From positions 3,078,001-3,142,000 of the forward strand of contig NC_087119.1 of the NCBI RefSeq assembly GCF_963855985.1: a DNA stretch of 64,000 bases. Direction: 5' to 3'. The notes under the pieces are model-generated. The model did no database searches, was not told where the DNA came from, and saw only the letters and a program-made list of their open reading frames with translations. The position numbers were made by a program, and so were the translations under genes. Source of the stretch: Ostrinia nubilalis. Taxonomy: Eukaryota > Arthropoda > Insecta > Lepidoptera > Crambidae. Of the stretch, positions 33,163-44,672 are shown one piece after another (within the stretch, counting starts at the first letter, position 1; the number at the start of each line of letters is the position of its first letter).

Positions 33163-33300
33163 ACGCTACGAAACACTATGAGGTCTCACAGTGCGCGTGG
33201 ACGCACAAGGTGACACACGAACCAATCACAGATTTTTATTCAACGCTGTGCGTTCGATTTAATGCTTCACTTAAGCAAGCATCGTTTGTGAATACGGGCG
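33163..33300 (+). mobile_element. CGCCCGTATTCAC-family MITE, copy 1
   Basis: AACACTATGAGGTCTCACAG...ACCAATCACAG...CACTTAAGCAAGCATCGTTTGTGAATACGGGCG. The left tip is mutated (CGCTACGAAACACTATG); the right tip is intact. Relatives are at 42694, 44673 and 62326. Confidence 0.8.
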
Positions 33301-34011
33301 TTAGTTAAAGAAGTAAGACTACCATATTTTATGCTTAAAATTGTTGGCAAGAAACCAAACATGAGTCCCTCAGAAAGCAATTATTTTCAAGATAGTTTGA
33401 GCTGCATTCATTACTCTCTAAATATTTTTTAAACGGGAGGCAAAGACATCTCTTGATACTTCTTTTTTTAATAAAAAATAATGGCAAAGGCTTTCAATAA
33501 TTGTGCCTTCGAGTATTTAGACTCTTAGGTTAGGTGAAGGAGCGCACTTTTATCTATTGTTTGGCCAGGATGCGAGCCTCGGGCTTCCAATGGAGATGTT
33601 GATATGAATGTTTAAGATATTGCAGTGGAGTTTATTTTCCAGCTCCCGATAATGTTGGGAAAATAAACAGGGAGTTGGTTGATTTAACGAGAAGGGCGAT
33701 TTTTAATTTTATTAATATTTTTGCTTATTCATTTAAGAGGAGATAATCTTTAAACTTCAGAAGTTTTTAGTTGTCGTTCCAAGAACGTTGAAATAGCAAA
33801 AATATAATACCACCAAACAAATTAAAACAAATGTTGCCATCTATAATTGCTCGCAATGTGATAAATAAACTAGATCTCATGCAGAGCTAGGCTTCTATCT
33901 CTATAAGCCCTAACTAAACAAATTCTTAATCTAAGGCAAAATATGTGGCTCAGTCGTCGGTCGGCGGTCAGGTCAAAGTAATCATACAAAAATGAAGATG
34001 AAGAAGCCGAA
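33301..34011. other. No recognised gene
   Basis: AT-rich intron-like sequence. No repeat family is recognised before the SINE head. Confidence 0.5.
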
Positions 34012-34140
34012 CGGTGAAGGGGTCGGACTGGCCGGCTCGTGATCCGGGGAACGCGGGTTCGGTCCCCGTCGCCGCTCGAGTATTGTGGTGAGCTCACTCG
34101 TGACACAAGCATATTTAGCTTAGTACGAGGAGCTAACGGG
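34012..34140 (+). mobile_element. tRNA-derived SINE, family with ATTGTGGTGAGCTC tail
   Basis: Head with AGCCGAACGGTGAAGGGG and B box GGTTCGGTCCC (34056-34066), then TATTGTGGTGAGCTC and ACACAAGCAT. The same tail follows the SINE at 43355-43445 on the other strand. Mutations in the B box and lack of a paired acceptor stem rule out a tRNA gene. Confidence 0.7.
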
Positions 34141-34290
34141 ACTATTAGTTATTTGTGTAATAACAAATTACTAATAATCTTTAAAAATTAAATTATGCGG
34201 GCTGCATTAACTTTGACCAGATCGCAGACCGCATCTAGTGTGACAATAATTAGGTATATTATCTATGCACTAATTATTATTACTGAAGGG

Positions 34291-34422
34291 ATTTTGAGTT
34301 TCCGATATTTCAGCACTATTGCAAGCGCCATGTCATGCCCATAACATCTCACCCGCAAGTTTCCTCAGTTACTCCGTGACCATGGCGCTTGCAACAGTGC
34401 CGAAATATCGGAAACTCAAAAT
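34291..34422. repeat. Hairpin repeat with 42 bp arms
   Basis: TTTTGAGTTTCCGATATTTC to GCAAGCGCCATG (34291-34332) pairs with 34381-34422. The CGATATTTCGGCACTGTTGC motif belongs to a dispersed lepidopteran family; a related inner segment lies at 46887-47032. Confidence 0.75.
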
Positions 34423-36079
34423 TAAGGTACATGGTAGCAATCCCGTCATTAATAATAATTATGATAGTGACCATGAAAGTTTAAAACAACATATTATTTA
34501 TGCACTTTTCCATTACATTTTTTTATTTACACAATACCTACTTTGTTATATTGTAGGAATTAACACCACACATTTTGACTAAAGTGTAGAATTTGTTTCC
34601 AAAGATGTCAAGGGCAGACTGTTCATTATTGACTTCAGTGAGGATCAAGATTTTTATACTACCTTCTTAACGGCGTTGATTTAAAATAAAATAAAAAATG
34701 TATTTATTGCCTTCGAACCATTATACATAGGTACAGGTAAGTAGTTAGACTTACAACTAAAAAGGCAACTTCAGACTTTCTGAAATTCTAATACCATCAA
34801 ATGGCAATCAATGATTTCATATACCGGTCGTTTGAACCAGGGGCTGCGGTTCGTTTTCGATTTCCGACAGAGCCTCTCTTATAATATCAGGTTGTCGGTT
34901 CACTTCCCGACAGTTGAAGCTACTTTATTGAAGTGTCTTTATCTGGTCTTAAGATATGCCTTAAGAGTAAAAGGGACAGTTAAAGATAAGAAAGATCGTC
35001 TTGAAATCGAAAGAATTTAATTATTCGGCGTGAAGGTGTAAGGCATATGTCTTCATATAATTATTGAATGCAGAATTATTTAGCCTGCTGTCCAGTTTTG
35101 GTCACAATGTTAAAAATACCTTGCCATTATAATATGTAAATGCTCGAAACCGAATGGCTAAACCTAAAGTTTAACTTCGCAACCCTCTAAATTTCTACCA
35201 CTACAAACAGTTAGGAAAAACCAAATATAGCTTCGAATACAATTATAAATCTATTTGAAATAAGCAACGTGTGTGCTGGGTGCGGCGCGGCGGCAAACAT
35301 ATGCCATGAAATATTTGTTAGTTTGTTTGTTGGTCGCACCAACGCCCTGGTGGCAAACATCGCCGCCATCTTTACGACATTTGCTGGACTGGGGCTATGT
35401 ATTTTAATTGTTAGTGTTATTAGAAGGGTGCGGACTGAATTGTTGGATTAACAGTTTACGAAAAGTTTTAAAAATCACCCGAAAAAGTTCCCGATTCTTC
35501 AGTCATACGAATATTTCTTTAAAGATTGGTAGGTACTTACCGGCTAGGATATATCTCATATAAATTCAATCCAGTTATATGTAGGTATAGCAATCTAAAT
35601 TATATTTGAAAATATATTTTGGCCAATTCCTTATTGCTTTTCTATGAATCTCCAATCTAACTTTTTCTTTTACTAGGGTAATGGAAAATTTTTAATCAAC
35701 AATCTGTGCTGAAGATAGGACGCGAAAATGAACCCTATTTCATCCTCATTGGATTCTCCAAATAGTTGAGTTCAAACAGCTCAGAATAGGATCACCATTA
35801 AACATTAAGATGCTGGCGGCTGAATCTCGCAGCATCTTAGTGCGTGCGCGCCTTGAGGCATTCCGCTAGTTTATAATCTATCGAAATATTAAACATTAAT
35901 TTACGGAAACGAGATAGGTAATTTGGAATGACCGCAGAACTAGTCCAGGTCGCTGGAGAACCTAATGAAACGCAAGCGGCGGCGTTTTGAACATTTTACA
36001 CACATTATTATAGTGCCAAGAGTCATTCTGCTATAATACTCAAAGTAAAAATATGCCTTGGCATAGGTTTATAATCCAG
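34423..36079. other. No supported gene
   Basis: A 60-codon frame at 35269-35451 would encode a Cys-rich N-terminus and one hydrophobic segment (ALVANIAAIFTTFAGLGLC), but it starts with GTG and has no splice or promoter context. A LINE-like poly(A)/poly(T) stretch is possible near 34690-34720. Otherwise empty. Confidence 0.4.
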
Positions 36080-36218
36080 CAAAAGCGCGTATTTGTTAGC
36101 TCGAGACTTGAACCAAAAAAAGGGGAATTTTAAGAGCTCGCTTGTAGTTAGATAAATTCAAAAAAAATCGACAATGTCACGACTCTCCTCTGTCACAACT
36201 CTATTCGGTCTCGCCTAC
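36080..36218. mobile_element. Partial MITE of the AGGGGAGACCGAGG family
   Basis: AAATCGACAATGTCACGACT and CTCCTCTGTCACAACTCT followed by GGTCTCGCCTA match the right half of the complete copy at 47589-47810. The left end is missing or diverged. Confidence 0.65.
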
Positions 36219-36842
36219 GTCTTGCTAGTGTTGCCAGTGCACTATCGCCTTCAAGATCCTACTATCGATTTCCGTTATGCATCAAATATTTATGGCCACC
36301 ACTACAAATAATGACAATCGTCTGCGTCGTGCGTCATCGAAGGCTCTTGACGATGATTAATTATTAATAAATCAGATCGATGCATCGCGAAGTTGTAAAT
36401 CGCTAATCGATAAATGTGCAGTGCTGTGGCACCGCCTCACAGACAAAAGGAATTATAGATGAGCATAATGTTCGGAGACATGGCTTGGAGCAATCCAGCC
36501 CGTCTATTTGGAATAATCTTTGGTGCCAAGACTGGGACCTAATCGGTATTATGACACTGTAACATAACATTTCTTTATTTTCTTAACCGTGCCGTTCTGG
36601 CATGGCATACATCTTCATTTTCTTCGCTAGCCGTTCTTCGTTAGAGTAAAATAGGATCCATACTATTCCCACTCTTTCCGATGATGTCGTAAAAGGCCAG
36701 AAAGGCTAGAAGACAAGAGCTTGCAAAGGGAGTTATGGTTTGGGACACATTGTTATAGCATTAATTCCAAGACACAACTTGTTTAAAAACACTTGATTCT
36801 TGCCCTGAATATCGAGTTAGGTTTCAATTTCTGTTTCAAGCA
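36219..36842. other. Low-complexity and possible LINE remnant
   Basis: Bases 36590-36760 (CTTCGTTAGAGTAAAATAGG, ACTATTCCCACTC, TGATGTCGTAAAAGGCC) resemble antisense scraps of common lepidopteran LINE 3' ends. No boundaries can be set and no gene is seen. Confidence 0.3.
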
Positions 36843-36925
36843 GAAAGTTTCGCTCCGCCTGGGAATCGAACCCGGGACCTCTGGGCCTGAAGAAGGTGGT
36901 CTTACTGCTAGACCATAGAGATGGA
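36843..36925 (-). mobile_element. tRNA-derived SINE head
   Basis: On the minus strand ATGGTCTAGCAGTAAGACC (A-box side) precedes GGTCCCGGGTTCGATTCCC (B box, 36861-36872). The spacing suits an internal Pol III promoter, but acceptor-stem pairing is not evident. I read it as a SINE, with a decayed tRNA as the alternative. Confidence 0.6.
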
Positions 36926-36978
36926 ATAAAAACGCGCGGCAGCAAAATAAAAGGTATCGATCAAAGCCCTAGACTTCG

Positions 36979-37155
36979 TCTATAGATGACCCAAGCTGAA
37001 CTGTCCCACCAAACTCAATGACAGGGGGGCGCTACCATCGCTCAACTATATGGTTTCCAACATAGCAAAAATCGGAACCAGCGATCCGGTATTGACGGTG
37101 GCGCCCCACTGTCAATGTCATGCATAGGACAGTTCAGTATTTTGGAACTATACGC
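36979..37155. mobile_element. MITE with CTGAACTGTCC ends, short form
   Basis: AAGCTGAACTGTCCCACC...GACAGGGGGGCGC at the left and GCGCCCCACTGTC...AGGACAGTTCAGTA at the right are inverted repeats of ~45 bp. The inner text GGAACCAGCGATCCGG recurs in the long palindrome at 45161-46143, which is the same family. Confidence 0.8.
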
Positions 37156-38007
37156 ATAAAACTGTATGTCAACAGACGACGTCATTCGTAAAATAATGAC
37201 GGATCATGCAATTTGCTGACGACATGTCTACGACGTAACAATACTAGTTTAGTTTATATTAACACTTGCTACCGTCCTATTGTCCAATCCTCAAAGTCGT
37301 GTTCACTTATAATAATAATTACTACAAACCCATTAAACGCTTCACGCGAATGTAGTCTTTACAAAATATCCATTTAAGCCTTCGTTTGCTTGAGCTTTTA
37401 CGTCGATGACTAATTCCAGCTGTCAGTGTAAATTGTATCTTAATAATATAGCAATAGAGCGTTTGTTTTTCGTGTTAGATTGTCAAAACGTGAACCGTGA
37501 CACACGCGTGCTTCGTGCTTGGAGTCCAAATGTCACACAATCGACACTTTGTGGCGATGTTCTTATTCGATTGTTTTGTTTGACCAAATAAGTATCGAAT
37601 CAAATACTCAAAATAAATTAGGGGGCACGGGAGAGCCCCCGCCAATACGAGCCAAGCTAAGCGCAAGGGCACAACTTACTTTATTCTCGAACTCTACTTG
37701 CTACTTTTATTAGATATTTACCCCGTGGAAAATTACGGGCAAATGCTAGTTAAAATTAAATTCTATATTATTAGGTACCTACAAAAGTATTTATGAAGTA
37801 GGTAGGTATTTTGTATTGGTGCCACTCATAACCATTTTTGAAAATACTATAATTTTTATCGTATACAATATCAGCCTAGTTCCGGTCGAATTTTATTACT
37901 TTATTTTATTTATTTTGTTTTATTCAGAAAACAAACAGCTTACAAATACATAAATTGCATAGATACAGTGTAGTTGGTCAAAGCCTAGATATAGTTTTCA
38001 CCTCTAT
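37156..38007. other. No gene recognised
   Basis: AT-rich; the T-rich segment TTATTTTATTTATTTTGTTTTATTCAG near 37900-37925 may be the complement of a retroposon poly(A) tail. Short chance frames only. Confidence 0.4.
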
Positions 38008-38270
38008 ACAGGGTGTTAGGTAAATGGGTATATGAGCCGATACTAGTCCATGTTAACATGGTTATATAAATGGTATGGTGAAGTCAGAAAATTGATATCT
38101 TCATTTTAATTATTTTAATTTTCATACAAATCGGATTTTATATAATTTATTTTGTTTGAAAATTAAAAAATTAAAATAATGATATCAAATTTCTGACTTC
38201 ACCAAACCATTTATGACCATGTTAACATAGGCTAGTGTCGGCTCATATACCCATTTACCTAACACCCTGT
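38008..38270. mobile_element. ACAGGGTGTTAGGTAAA MITE, copy 1
   Basis: The arms ACAGGGTGTTAGGTAAATGG... and its reverse complement ...CATTTACCTAACACCCTGT enclose a largely palindromic 263 bp element (GTCAGAAAATTGATATC and GATATCAAATTTCTGAC inside). TA/TATA flanks both ends, as in mariner-type insertions. Confidence 0.9.
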
Positions 38271-38382
38271 ATAACCAAGGGGTATAAAATTTAACAAATT
38301 TTAATTATACATACGTTTGTCACTAATATGATAAAACCTATCCTACCTACCTACTTCCTACTATATTTCCCATCCTATACTT

Positions 38383-38513
38383 ATAATAAATGCAAAAGAA
38401 AGAAATAGACCATTTAAAGGATTATTTTTATCCCGGTTTTGATCTACACTTTCTTTGATAGACCAAAATTCACACGGGCGATGAAACCGCGGGCAAAAGC
38501 TGGTCATGTATTT
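38383..38513 (+). mobile_element. Short Helitron
   Basis: A|TCCTATACTTATAATAAATGC at the left and ACCGCGGGCAAAAGCTGG|T at the right. CTGG fits the CTRR consensus for Helitron 3' ends, and the A/T flanks agree. Confidence 0.75.
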
Positions 38514-39247
38514 TTACGAATCTGACCGTGAAACCATTTTGCTTGGAAAATAAATATCCAGCTGTTACACAACACTGTATGAATCACCTTCAACATAATC
38601 AGGAGCAGGTTTGTTTTCCTGATAATTTTTGGTATTTATTCAACGCAGGAGTGCCCGTAGAGGGTCCGTGCGTTTTCAAAAATTGACAGAACTGTGCCAC
38701 TATCACTAGATGATTTAAAATATTCTGGTACCAGTTTTAAGGACGGAACAAAAATCTGGACACCGCGGGGTAGCGACGGAAGAGCGCGCCATCTATGCGC
38801 CCCTAATGGAACCACCAACTGCGGCAGCTGGGAGTGCTTGTTCCTATAGCGAACGGCACTTCACAACCCTCGACAATATTTCGGGAGGGTTTTACTTTTT
38901 ACGCTTTCTACGTAACAAAAGTATTATTATTATGTTTGAAGGTCTCAATCAAAAAATCCATATCATTAGGTAATTTACTGATTATTTATTTAATTGTTGT
39001 TAAGATTAATAAAATAGTGTTACAGATCTTACATTTTCGACGACTGTTTTTCGGTTTTGTTTTAGAAGAATACTTTAACTACCTAATGTAATGACCAGAC
39101 ATAGAGCTCTACTCATATGTAATTAAAATCTTACAAATAAATGATTGTGATTGAATGATTGAGAAAACACTTCAAGAATTACTATCGTTAAAAGATTTGG
39201 GAATACACGAAACAGTTTTGAAACGTTTTACTGAGAGTAGAACTAAT
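38514..39247. other. No recognised gene
   Basis: AT-rich, with a small GC-rich patch at 38755-38830 that has no open exon-like frame with splice sites. Confidence 0.4.
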
Positions 39248-39494
39248 ACAGGGTGTTAGGTAAAAGTGTTTATAAACCTACACACTATGCAAATAAATGG
39301 TATGGTGAATTGAGACAATTGATATCATCATTTTTTAATTTTCATGCAAATCTGATTTTAAATTTTATTTTGTATGAAAATAAAAAAAAATATAAAATGA
39401 TGATTTATCAAATTCCTATACCATTTATATGCAAATGTTTACATGGGCTAGTGTCGACTGTCGGCTTATTACTACTATTTACCTAACACCCTGT
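39248..39494. mobile_element. ACAGGGTGTTAGGTAAA MITE, copy 2
   Basis: ACAGGGTGTTAGGTAAAAGT at the left and TATTTACCTAACACCCTGT at the right. The interior (AATTGATATCATCATTTTTT, ATGATGATTTATCAAAT) is palindromic, as in copy 1. Copy 1 and copy 2 lie 1 kb apart and are clearly diverged. Confidence 0.9.
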
Positions 39495-39886
39495 ATATTT
39501 AGACTTCACTCGATTAAACCCGCTTAAACAACAGCTTTAAATGAAAAAGCTTTGACCTTATAAACCGAGCTTCCGAGCACTCGGCGAGCCGCAGCAGGTA
39601 AAAAATTATCAATTGTAAGAGCAATCGAGGTGCGCGCGGAAAACAATAAGGAAAATGAAATGGAAACAATATTTGTCTTGTTTCTAGACGAGGAACTAGT
39701 GATTTCAAATTAATTTTCTTATAGTTGCGAAGATACAAACAATTTAATTGTATTTTTGTCTTCGTCTTCGCGGTTTGCTATGTAGTGGGAACGTGAAGTA
39801 GACCACGTTTAGAGTCCAAACTCCTGATTTGGAGGTTCGATTTGATATGTTATCCAGATGAAATGGGTACAAATTAAATAGTCTAA
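39495..39886. other. No recognised feature
   Basis: AT-rich spacer between two MITEs. No coding or repeat signal is supported. Confidence 0.5.
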
Positions 39887-40006
39887 GGCTGAGTTGAACC
39901 ACCTAACTTTTACCGTAACTTTAATGTTAACCGGCATTTTTTGTATGGAGTTTGACAGATTTTTGACGTTTGTCAAACTTAAAGTAAGATGGGGCAACCC
40001 AGCCCA
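39887..40006. mobile_element. GGCTGAGTTGCACCA-family MITE, copy 4
   Basis: GGCTGAGTTGAACCACCTAA at the left and GATGGGGCAACCCAGCC at the right flank the GGAGTTTGACAGATTTTTGA core. Reading frames over it are incidental. Confidence 0.85.
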
Positions 40007-40065
40007 AGTCCCGGTTTAGTTGTCTGATAAGAAATATCAGTAAAACTGCAAAAATGGCTACAAAT

Positions 40066-40325
40066 TAGTCGGCCGTTTAGTGTAGTGGTTCAGAACGGAC
40101 TACTATGCCGAGAGGTCCCGGGTTCGATTCCTGGCCGGGCAGAAATTGAAATGATGAATTTTAATATCTGTGACGGGTCTGGGTGTTACTATGTATAATA
40201 TGTATGTATTAAAAAAAAAAGTATATAAGTAGTATATCCGTTAAGCTAGCACCCATAACACAAGCATTAAGTTGCTTACTTTGGGGCTAGCTGGCGCTGT
40301 GTGAAATTGTCCAAAGATTTTTTTT
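40066..40325 (+). mobile_element. Near-complete tRNA-derived SINE
   Basis: The Pol III head has an A box TTTAGTGTAGTGGTTCAGA and B box GGTTCGATTCC (40121-40131). The body carries GTGACGGGTCTGGGTGTTAC and GGGGCTAGCTGGCGCTGTGT. It ends in GTCCAAAGAT and a T-rich run. Head, body and tail are in order, so this is the most complete SINE in the window. Confidence 0.8.
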
Positions 40326-40330
40326 TTATT

Positions 40331-42060
40331 TTAAATTCAAATCCTGCGCTATTTTTGGGACATCCTATACGAGTACCTATACTTTTTGTATCTCTATTGG
40401 TAAAAACCACATGAAAATTCGCTCAGTAGCTTTCGTTGATCTCGAACAGACAGACAGACGTAGCATAAGACTTTTATAATATGTAGTGAAGCCTATTAAT
40501 GGCGCTCTATAAGTAAATAACCAAATCCCCCGCGCCGGGCATCGAACACGACCTGGCTTATTTATTTTATTAATTAAAATCGCGACGAGATTTAAAACTC
40601 ATCGGAGCACTACGGAACCCTGCACCACTTGTGTTTGTCCTCTTGTGGCCAGTGCTTTTATCTTTCAACTAGTTTGCTTTCGGTTCGAGAAAAATAAAAG
40701 ACGTTTCGTGCTGTTTCTTTCAAACTACAGAAACAAAAATGTGTTTTTTTTGGGAATACAAGTTGCAATTTTTATATATAAAACAGTCATTTTGCCCGAT
40801 ATTCCAACCTTGTGAACTTGTGAATGCTTGGAGTACCTACATAATAAGAACTGCATCAAATTCTCTTTAGCCAAACGTGATAATATTGAAGACAAACTGA
40901 AAAGCTATTTTTTTGAATCGGTTAATGAACATAGGTACTAATAGATAAGATACTACCTTATGTGATCCCAGTGAGATTCGAACCTAGCACATGAACCACA
41001 GGCCATCGGCCAGCGGCAGTCAATGCCCCGTTAATAAGAACGCGAATGAAAAATTTTCCCGCCGTACATCTTCAATAATAGGGACGCCATTTTCTTCCCG
41101 CCCGTGGGCCGAGTCAATATTTGCTAAAAAGGTACTCGTAATAAACTATAGGCGGGAAATACTCTATGCGTTTGTAGCAGGAGAAAAGTTAGGTAGGAAA
41201 TTTACATGATGTCTTTTGAAATCCAGTAATAGATGGAAACTTTACAAAAGTACAATTATTAATATTTACGCCAAAATATTGTTTTTCGATTTAATAACAC
41301 TTTTAAACAAGGTGTTCCTAGTTAGATATTATTTTAAAACTAAATGGCGCTCGAATTGTTTTTGAAAATTGCATGAATTTCCAGTTACAAAAAGTTAAAA
41401 TATGTAGGTGCGAGATGCGTTATTTTACAATCATGGCTCATGAATGAAGGCCAAAAAGATTTGGAAAAACATTACATACAAACATACAGTGATATTTTTG
41501 GAAAAGTGTCAGTTGTAAAACTTCATTACGAATCGTGAAATGTATGACATTATTTAATTTTTAGGATAAACTTTTGATAATTTTTGACTGATAAGCCTTT
41601 CGACACCTCGACTGGATACAGAAACACTGTCACTATCACGGTATTAGAACCTATTTGACCTCTACGCTCCACGCGATTGCTATTCCTAGTTTTTAGTTTA
41701 TATTTATAATTTTGATTTAAACCCAACTTTGCAGTTGCCCCACAACACGCAGTGTGACCGGGTAACAGCGGCGAGGGCCCTCGTAGTCCGTACGGGGGCC
41801 TTAAGTAGGCCATAGGCAGCGTTCCGACTGATTTACATTGATTCCCCGCATTATTGCCCCAAGTATAAAGATGAGGCAACAATGCGTGGTCTATGTTGAC
41901 CTATTTTATATCCATTTGCTGGATGTCTCTGCGAGATATGAACCCTCGAGAGAGATGGAACCCTTCATTTCAAAGGGTCACTGCGTTGACATGGAAAAAA
42001 TCATCAACACAGAATGTACACTGCTGAACATAGGCAACCCTGAATGATTTGCAGACTAGC
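40331..42060. other. Mixed DNA with SINE scraps, no gene
   Basis: A minus-strand B box (GATTCGAACCTAG near 40975-40990) marks a SINE fragment. A GC-rich patch at 41745-41830 shows no splice-flanked frame. The remainder is AT-rich. Confidence 0.4.
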
Positions 42061-42110
42061 CGGTTGGCAGTGGCCTGCATTCCGCGCCTTCCTTTGAGGT
42101 CATTTGTCCA
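42061..42110 (-). mobile_element. RTE-type LINE fragment
   Basis: GGCAGTGGCCTGCATTCCGC and GCCTTCCTTTGAGGTCATTTGTCCACCAT are degraded complements of the RTE C-terminal coding region, comparable to 1051-1113. Confidence 0.5.
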
Positions 42111-42693
42111 CCATGAGGGTCATCAAAACTCATATACGGGTCAAGGTATCTTGATTCATCAATAGATCAAACTCAAGCGAGAATAGAATAACAGTTTTGG
42201 CATCGAATTGCCGATTCGGGATATTGCTATTTCGACTCAGTCAACTTCTGGAGTCTGGTGGACTATTAAGGTGAACCACTTTTAACACGAGCATTTTAAT
42301 TTTAGCTTAGCTAGACTGGTGACTGGAATTATAAATAGGTGGTTTGTATTTTTACTCGCATATCTAAGCAGTTTAAGAAGCACCAGTGTATAGTGAAAGG
42401 TCTGTAAGCGTCAACTATGAATATAAATAAAAGATGTATCTATCTATCTATCGACTTCCAACAAACACATTTTTACATGCAACGGGCTGTAGATTCATCA
42501 CATGCCATACGAAGTTATTTATTTTTAACCGACTTCAAAAAAGGAGGAGGTTATTTCAATTAGGCTTTTCAAAAGCGTTTTTATGTAGACATTGCTATGC
42601 AACCTTTAAAGAGGCAAAGTAGCTGATAGAAGAAGGAAAGAGCTCTAAGCAGGTTCAAAGTATAAGGTTATGCGTTCTTTTGAGAAATTCTAA
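42111..42693. other. No recognised gene
   Basis: AT-rich, with a short (TCTA) microsatellite at about 42437-42452. Nothing else is supported. Confidence 0.5.
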
Positions 42694-42831
42694 CGCCCGT
42701 ATTCACAAACATTACTATGAGGTCTCACAGTGCGCGTGGCCGCACAGGGTGACACACGAACGAATCACAGAGCTCTATTCAACGCTGAGTGTTCGATTTG
42801 CTGCTTCACTTAAGCAAGCATCGTAAATACG
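42694..42831 (+). mobile_element. CGCCCGTATTCAC-family MITE, copy 2
   Basis: CGCCCGTATTCACAAACATT...GAGGTCTCACAGTGCGCG...AAGCAAGCATCGTAAATACG. The left TIR is intact; the right is shortened (GTTTGTG missing). Confidence 0.85.
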
Positions 42832-43354
42832 TAAATCTCAGTATCAATCGTCGCGAGTTCACTCCCCTCGCGAGCCTAACATCCGAGCTAACTCGATTTC
42901 TGCGGCTTTCCCCGACGTATTTCTGATTGGTCACCTTTACCCCTCGAACGAAGGAGTAAACCTATGCTGGTGGCTTATGAAATTGAAAATATATAAACAT
43001 TTTAATGTTTTTGGGGTTCCGTGATCGATTAATTAATTGGTTTACCTACCTGTCTGTAGAGCTTCTCTTATTCGGCTGTACCATTTATCATGTTTGTATT
43101 TTTGAATTTAAGTAGTGAAATTATAACATGTTATAACAGACAAGCAAATTACTACATGAGTTTTAGAAAAATCATGTTTTTTTATTATTGTGCTGTAAAC
43201 ATATTAATCGTACAATCCTACTTATTTTTTACGATAAAACAGGTAAAAGTTAAAGAAATAGATAATTTTAATTTGTTTTTAAAGAATTTTAGTCATTTGT
43301 TAATTTAATTTTTCCAGTAATCCTTCGCTGTTAACTAAATACATAATATTATGC
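42832..43354. other. No recognised gene
   Basis: A small CGCGAG/CTCGCG inverted repeat lies near 42853-42877. The 72-codon frame at 43090-43308 starts with ATG but is AT-rich, Phe/Ile/Asn-rich and without a domain, so probably chance. Confidence 0.4.
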
Positions 43355-43445
43355 TTGTGTTACGAGTTCACCACAATAGTTCAGTGGCGGCGGGGTTCGA
43401 ACCTGCGTTTCTTGAACCACGTTTCGGCTAGTCCGATACCGATAG
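43355..43445 (-). mobile_element. tRNA-derived SINE, same family as 34012-34140
   Basis: On the minus strand the head runs to the B box GGTTCGAACCC (43394-43403 core), followed by ACTATTGTGGTGAACTCGTA and ACACAAGCAT. The tail matches the 34 kb copy, which defines the family within this window. Confidence 0.7.
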
Positions 43446-43467
43446 TAGTCGGATATTATAACATAAG

Positions 43468-43725
43468 CCTAGGCGCAGAAAACCGACTTTTAGTTGGCCA
43501 ATAGTACTTATCCTTTACCTGATCGTCACTTACCATCAGGTGAGAAACAGGCCAAGAGCTTCCTCGTTGTGGATAAAATAAAAAAATAGTCGGGTGAGGC
43601 TGTTTATCAGTATGGAGATGTGCAGTGCGCACATTACACCGATTTGATATCGGCCGATTCCTCATACAAATTAGAATTGGGCCAAACCACAGGCCCAACT
43701 ATTGGCCAACTAGTCTGCGCCTAGG
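43468..43725. mobile_element. MITE with CCTAGGCGCAGA ends, interrupted by a retroposon tail
   Basis: CCTAGGCGCAGAAAACCGAC...TAGTTGGCCAATAGT at the left pairs with ACTATTGGCCAACTAGTCTG...CGCCTAGG at the right. Near 43508-43590 a CAACGAGGAAGC-family tail (plus strand, ending in an A-rich run) splits the left arm; AATAGT on both sides is a likely target duplication. Confidence 0.75.
43508..43590 (+). mobile_element. CAACGAGGAAGC-family retroposon tail
   Basis: CCTGATCGTCACTTACCATC...GAGCTTCCTCGTTGTGGAT and ATAAAATAAAAAAAT form a 5'-truncated 3' end with an A-rich tail, inserted inside the CCTAGGCGCAGA MITE. Confidence 0.65.
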
Positions 43726-44019
43726 CTATATATTGAATTCTTTATTACGATATGCCAACATTGTTTGTGAAATTTTGCCGCCCATCTTATTGCGTTATCC
43801 GCAACATATCACGAATATCGAGTCCTCCGCACTCAGGCTGCATAGCTATTTTTAATCGGATTACTCAACCGATCGTCCGTCCAGGTTGTCGACGTCTTAG
43901 GTTTGGGCTCAACACGGGAATTCAATTAGTGCTCGATAATTGGGGTGACCCTCGCTGTACTGGTAATACCCGTAGGTGTACGGGCCGGTTCACACCGAGC
44001 GCTTGCTGGAAACTTGGAT

Positions 44020-44626
44020 TAGAGATGAGACGTATTTACTAGAACAGATCCACACACTAGGTATTTTACAGTACTAGGCGGCACCTATTCCAATTTTTTA
44101 AATACTTGATCCACCTAGTATTTTATAAATTACACGATTTCCACCCTATCATCAAAGTAATAGAGGTTATTATTGCGTAATCCGTAGTCGTGTATTACGC
44201 GCACCTAGTATTTCTCGCGAAGCTTATGTGCGAACGTAGAGATTCACTCCGTCTCTGTCTGACCAAACAAATTTGAGCGCGATGAAGCAAACGCACACAA
44301 ACGTAGTCAAACCATATTCATGTAAATAAGAAAAAATATCTAAATATTTTTATGAAATTGATATCTTTTAAATACCCCAACTTTTAAGTTGACAGTCCCA
44401 AACCTGTTGAAGTATGAAGGGAGGAATTATTATTCAATTTCAAATTGCATTATTCATACTACGGTTGTCTTTTAAAAAAAAATTGTATTTTAAAGTCATA
44501 TTACGTGGATTAGTCCGCACTAGTCGCGTCAAGTATGCTAAATTACTACGTACTAGGTGGAATAGGTATTTGGATCGAGTATTAATAAATACTAGGAATA
44601 GGTGCACCTAGTTTAACCCATCTCTA
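44020..44626 (+). mobile_element. Non-autonomous hAT element, TAGAGATG family, copy 1
   Basis: Ends TAGAGATGAGACG... and ...CCCATCTCTA, with an exact 8 bp duplication ACTTGGAT at 44012-44019 and 44627-44634. The 607 bp body carries several AATACTAGG/ACCTAGTATT motifs near both ends. An inverted sister copy is at 52209-52840. It encodes no transposase. Confidence 0.93.
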
Positions 44627-44672
44627 ACTTGGATAGTCATGATTGACCGACAAATCTTACAAAAAACATATT

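Noticed and set aside
35269..35451. 60-codon frame with Cys-rich start and hydrophobic segment
   Set aside because: Begins with GTG, no ATG, no splice sites, and the sequence contains an imperfect internal repeat; not enough for a membrane protein gene.
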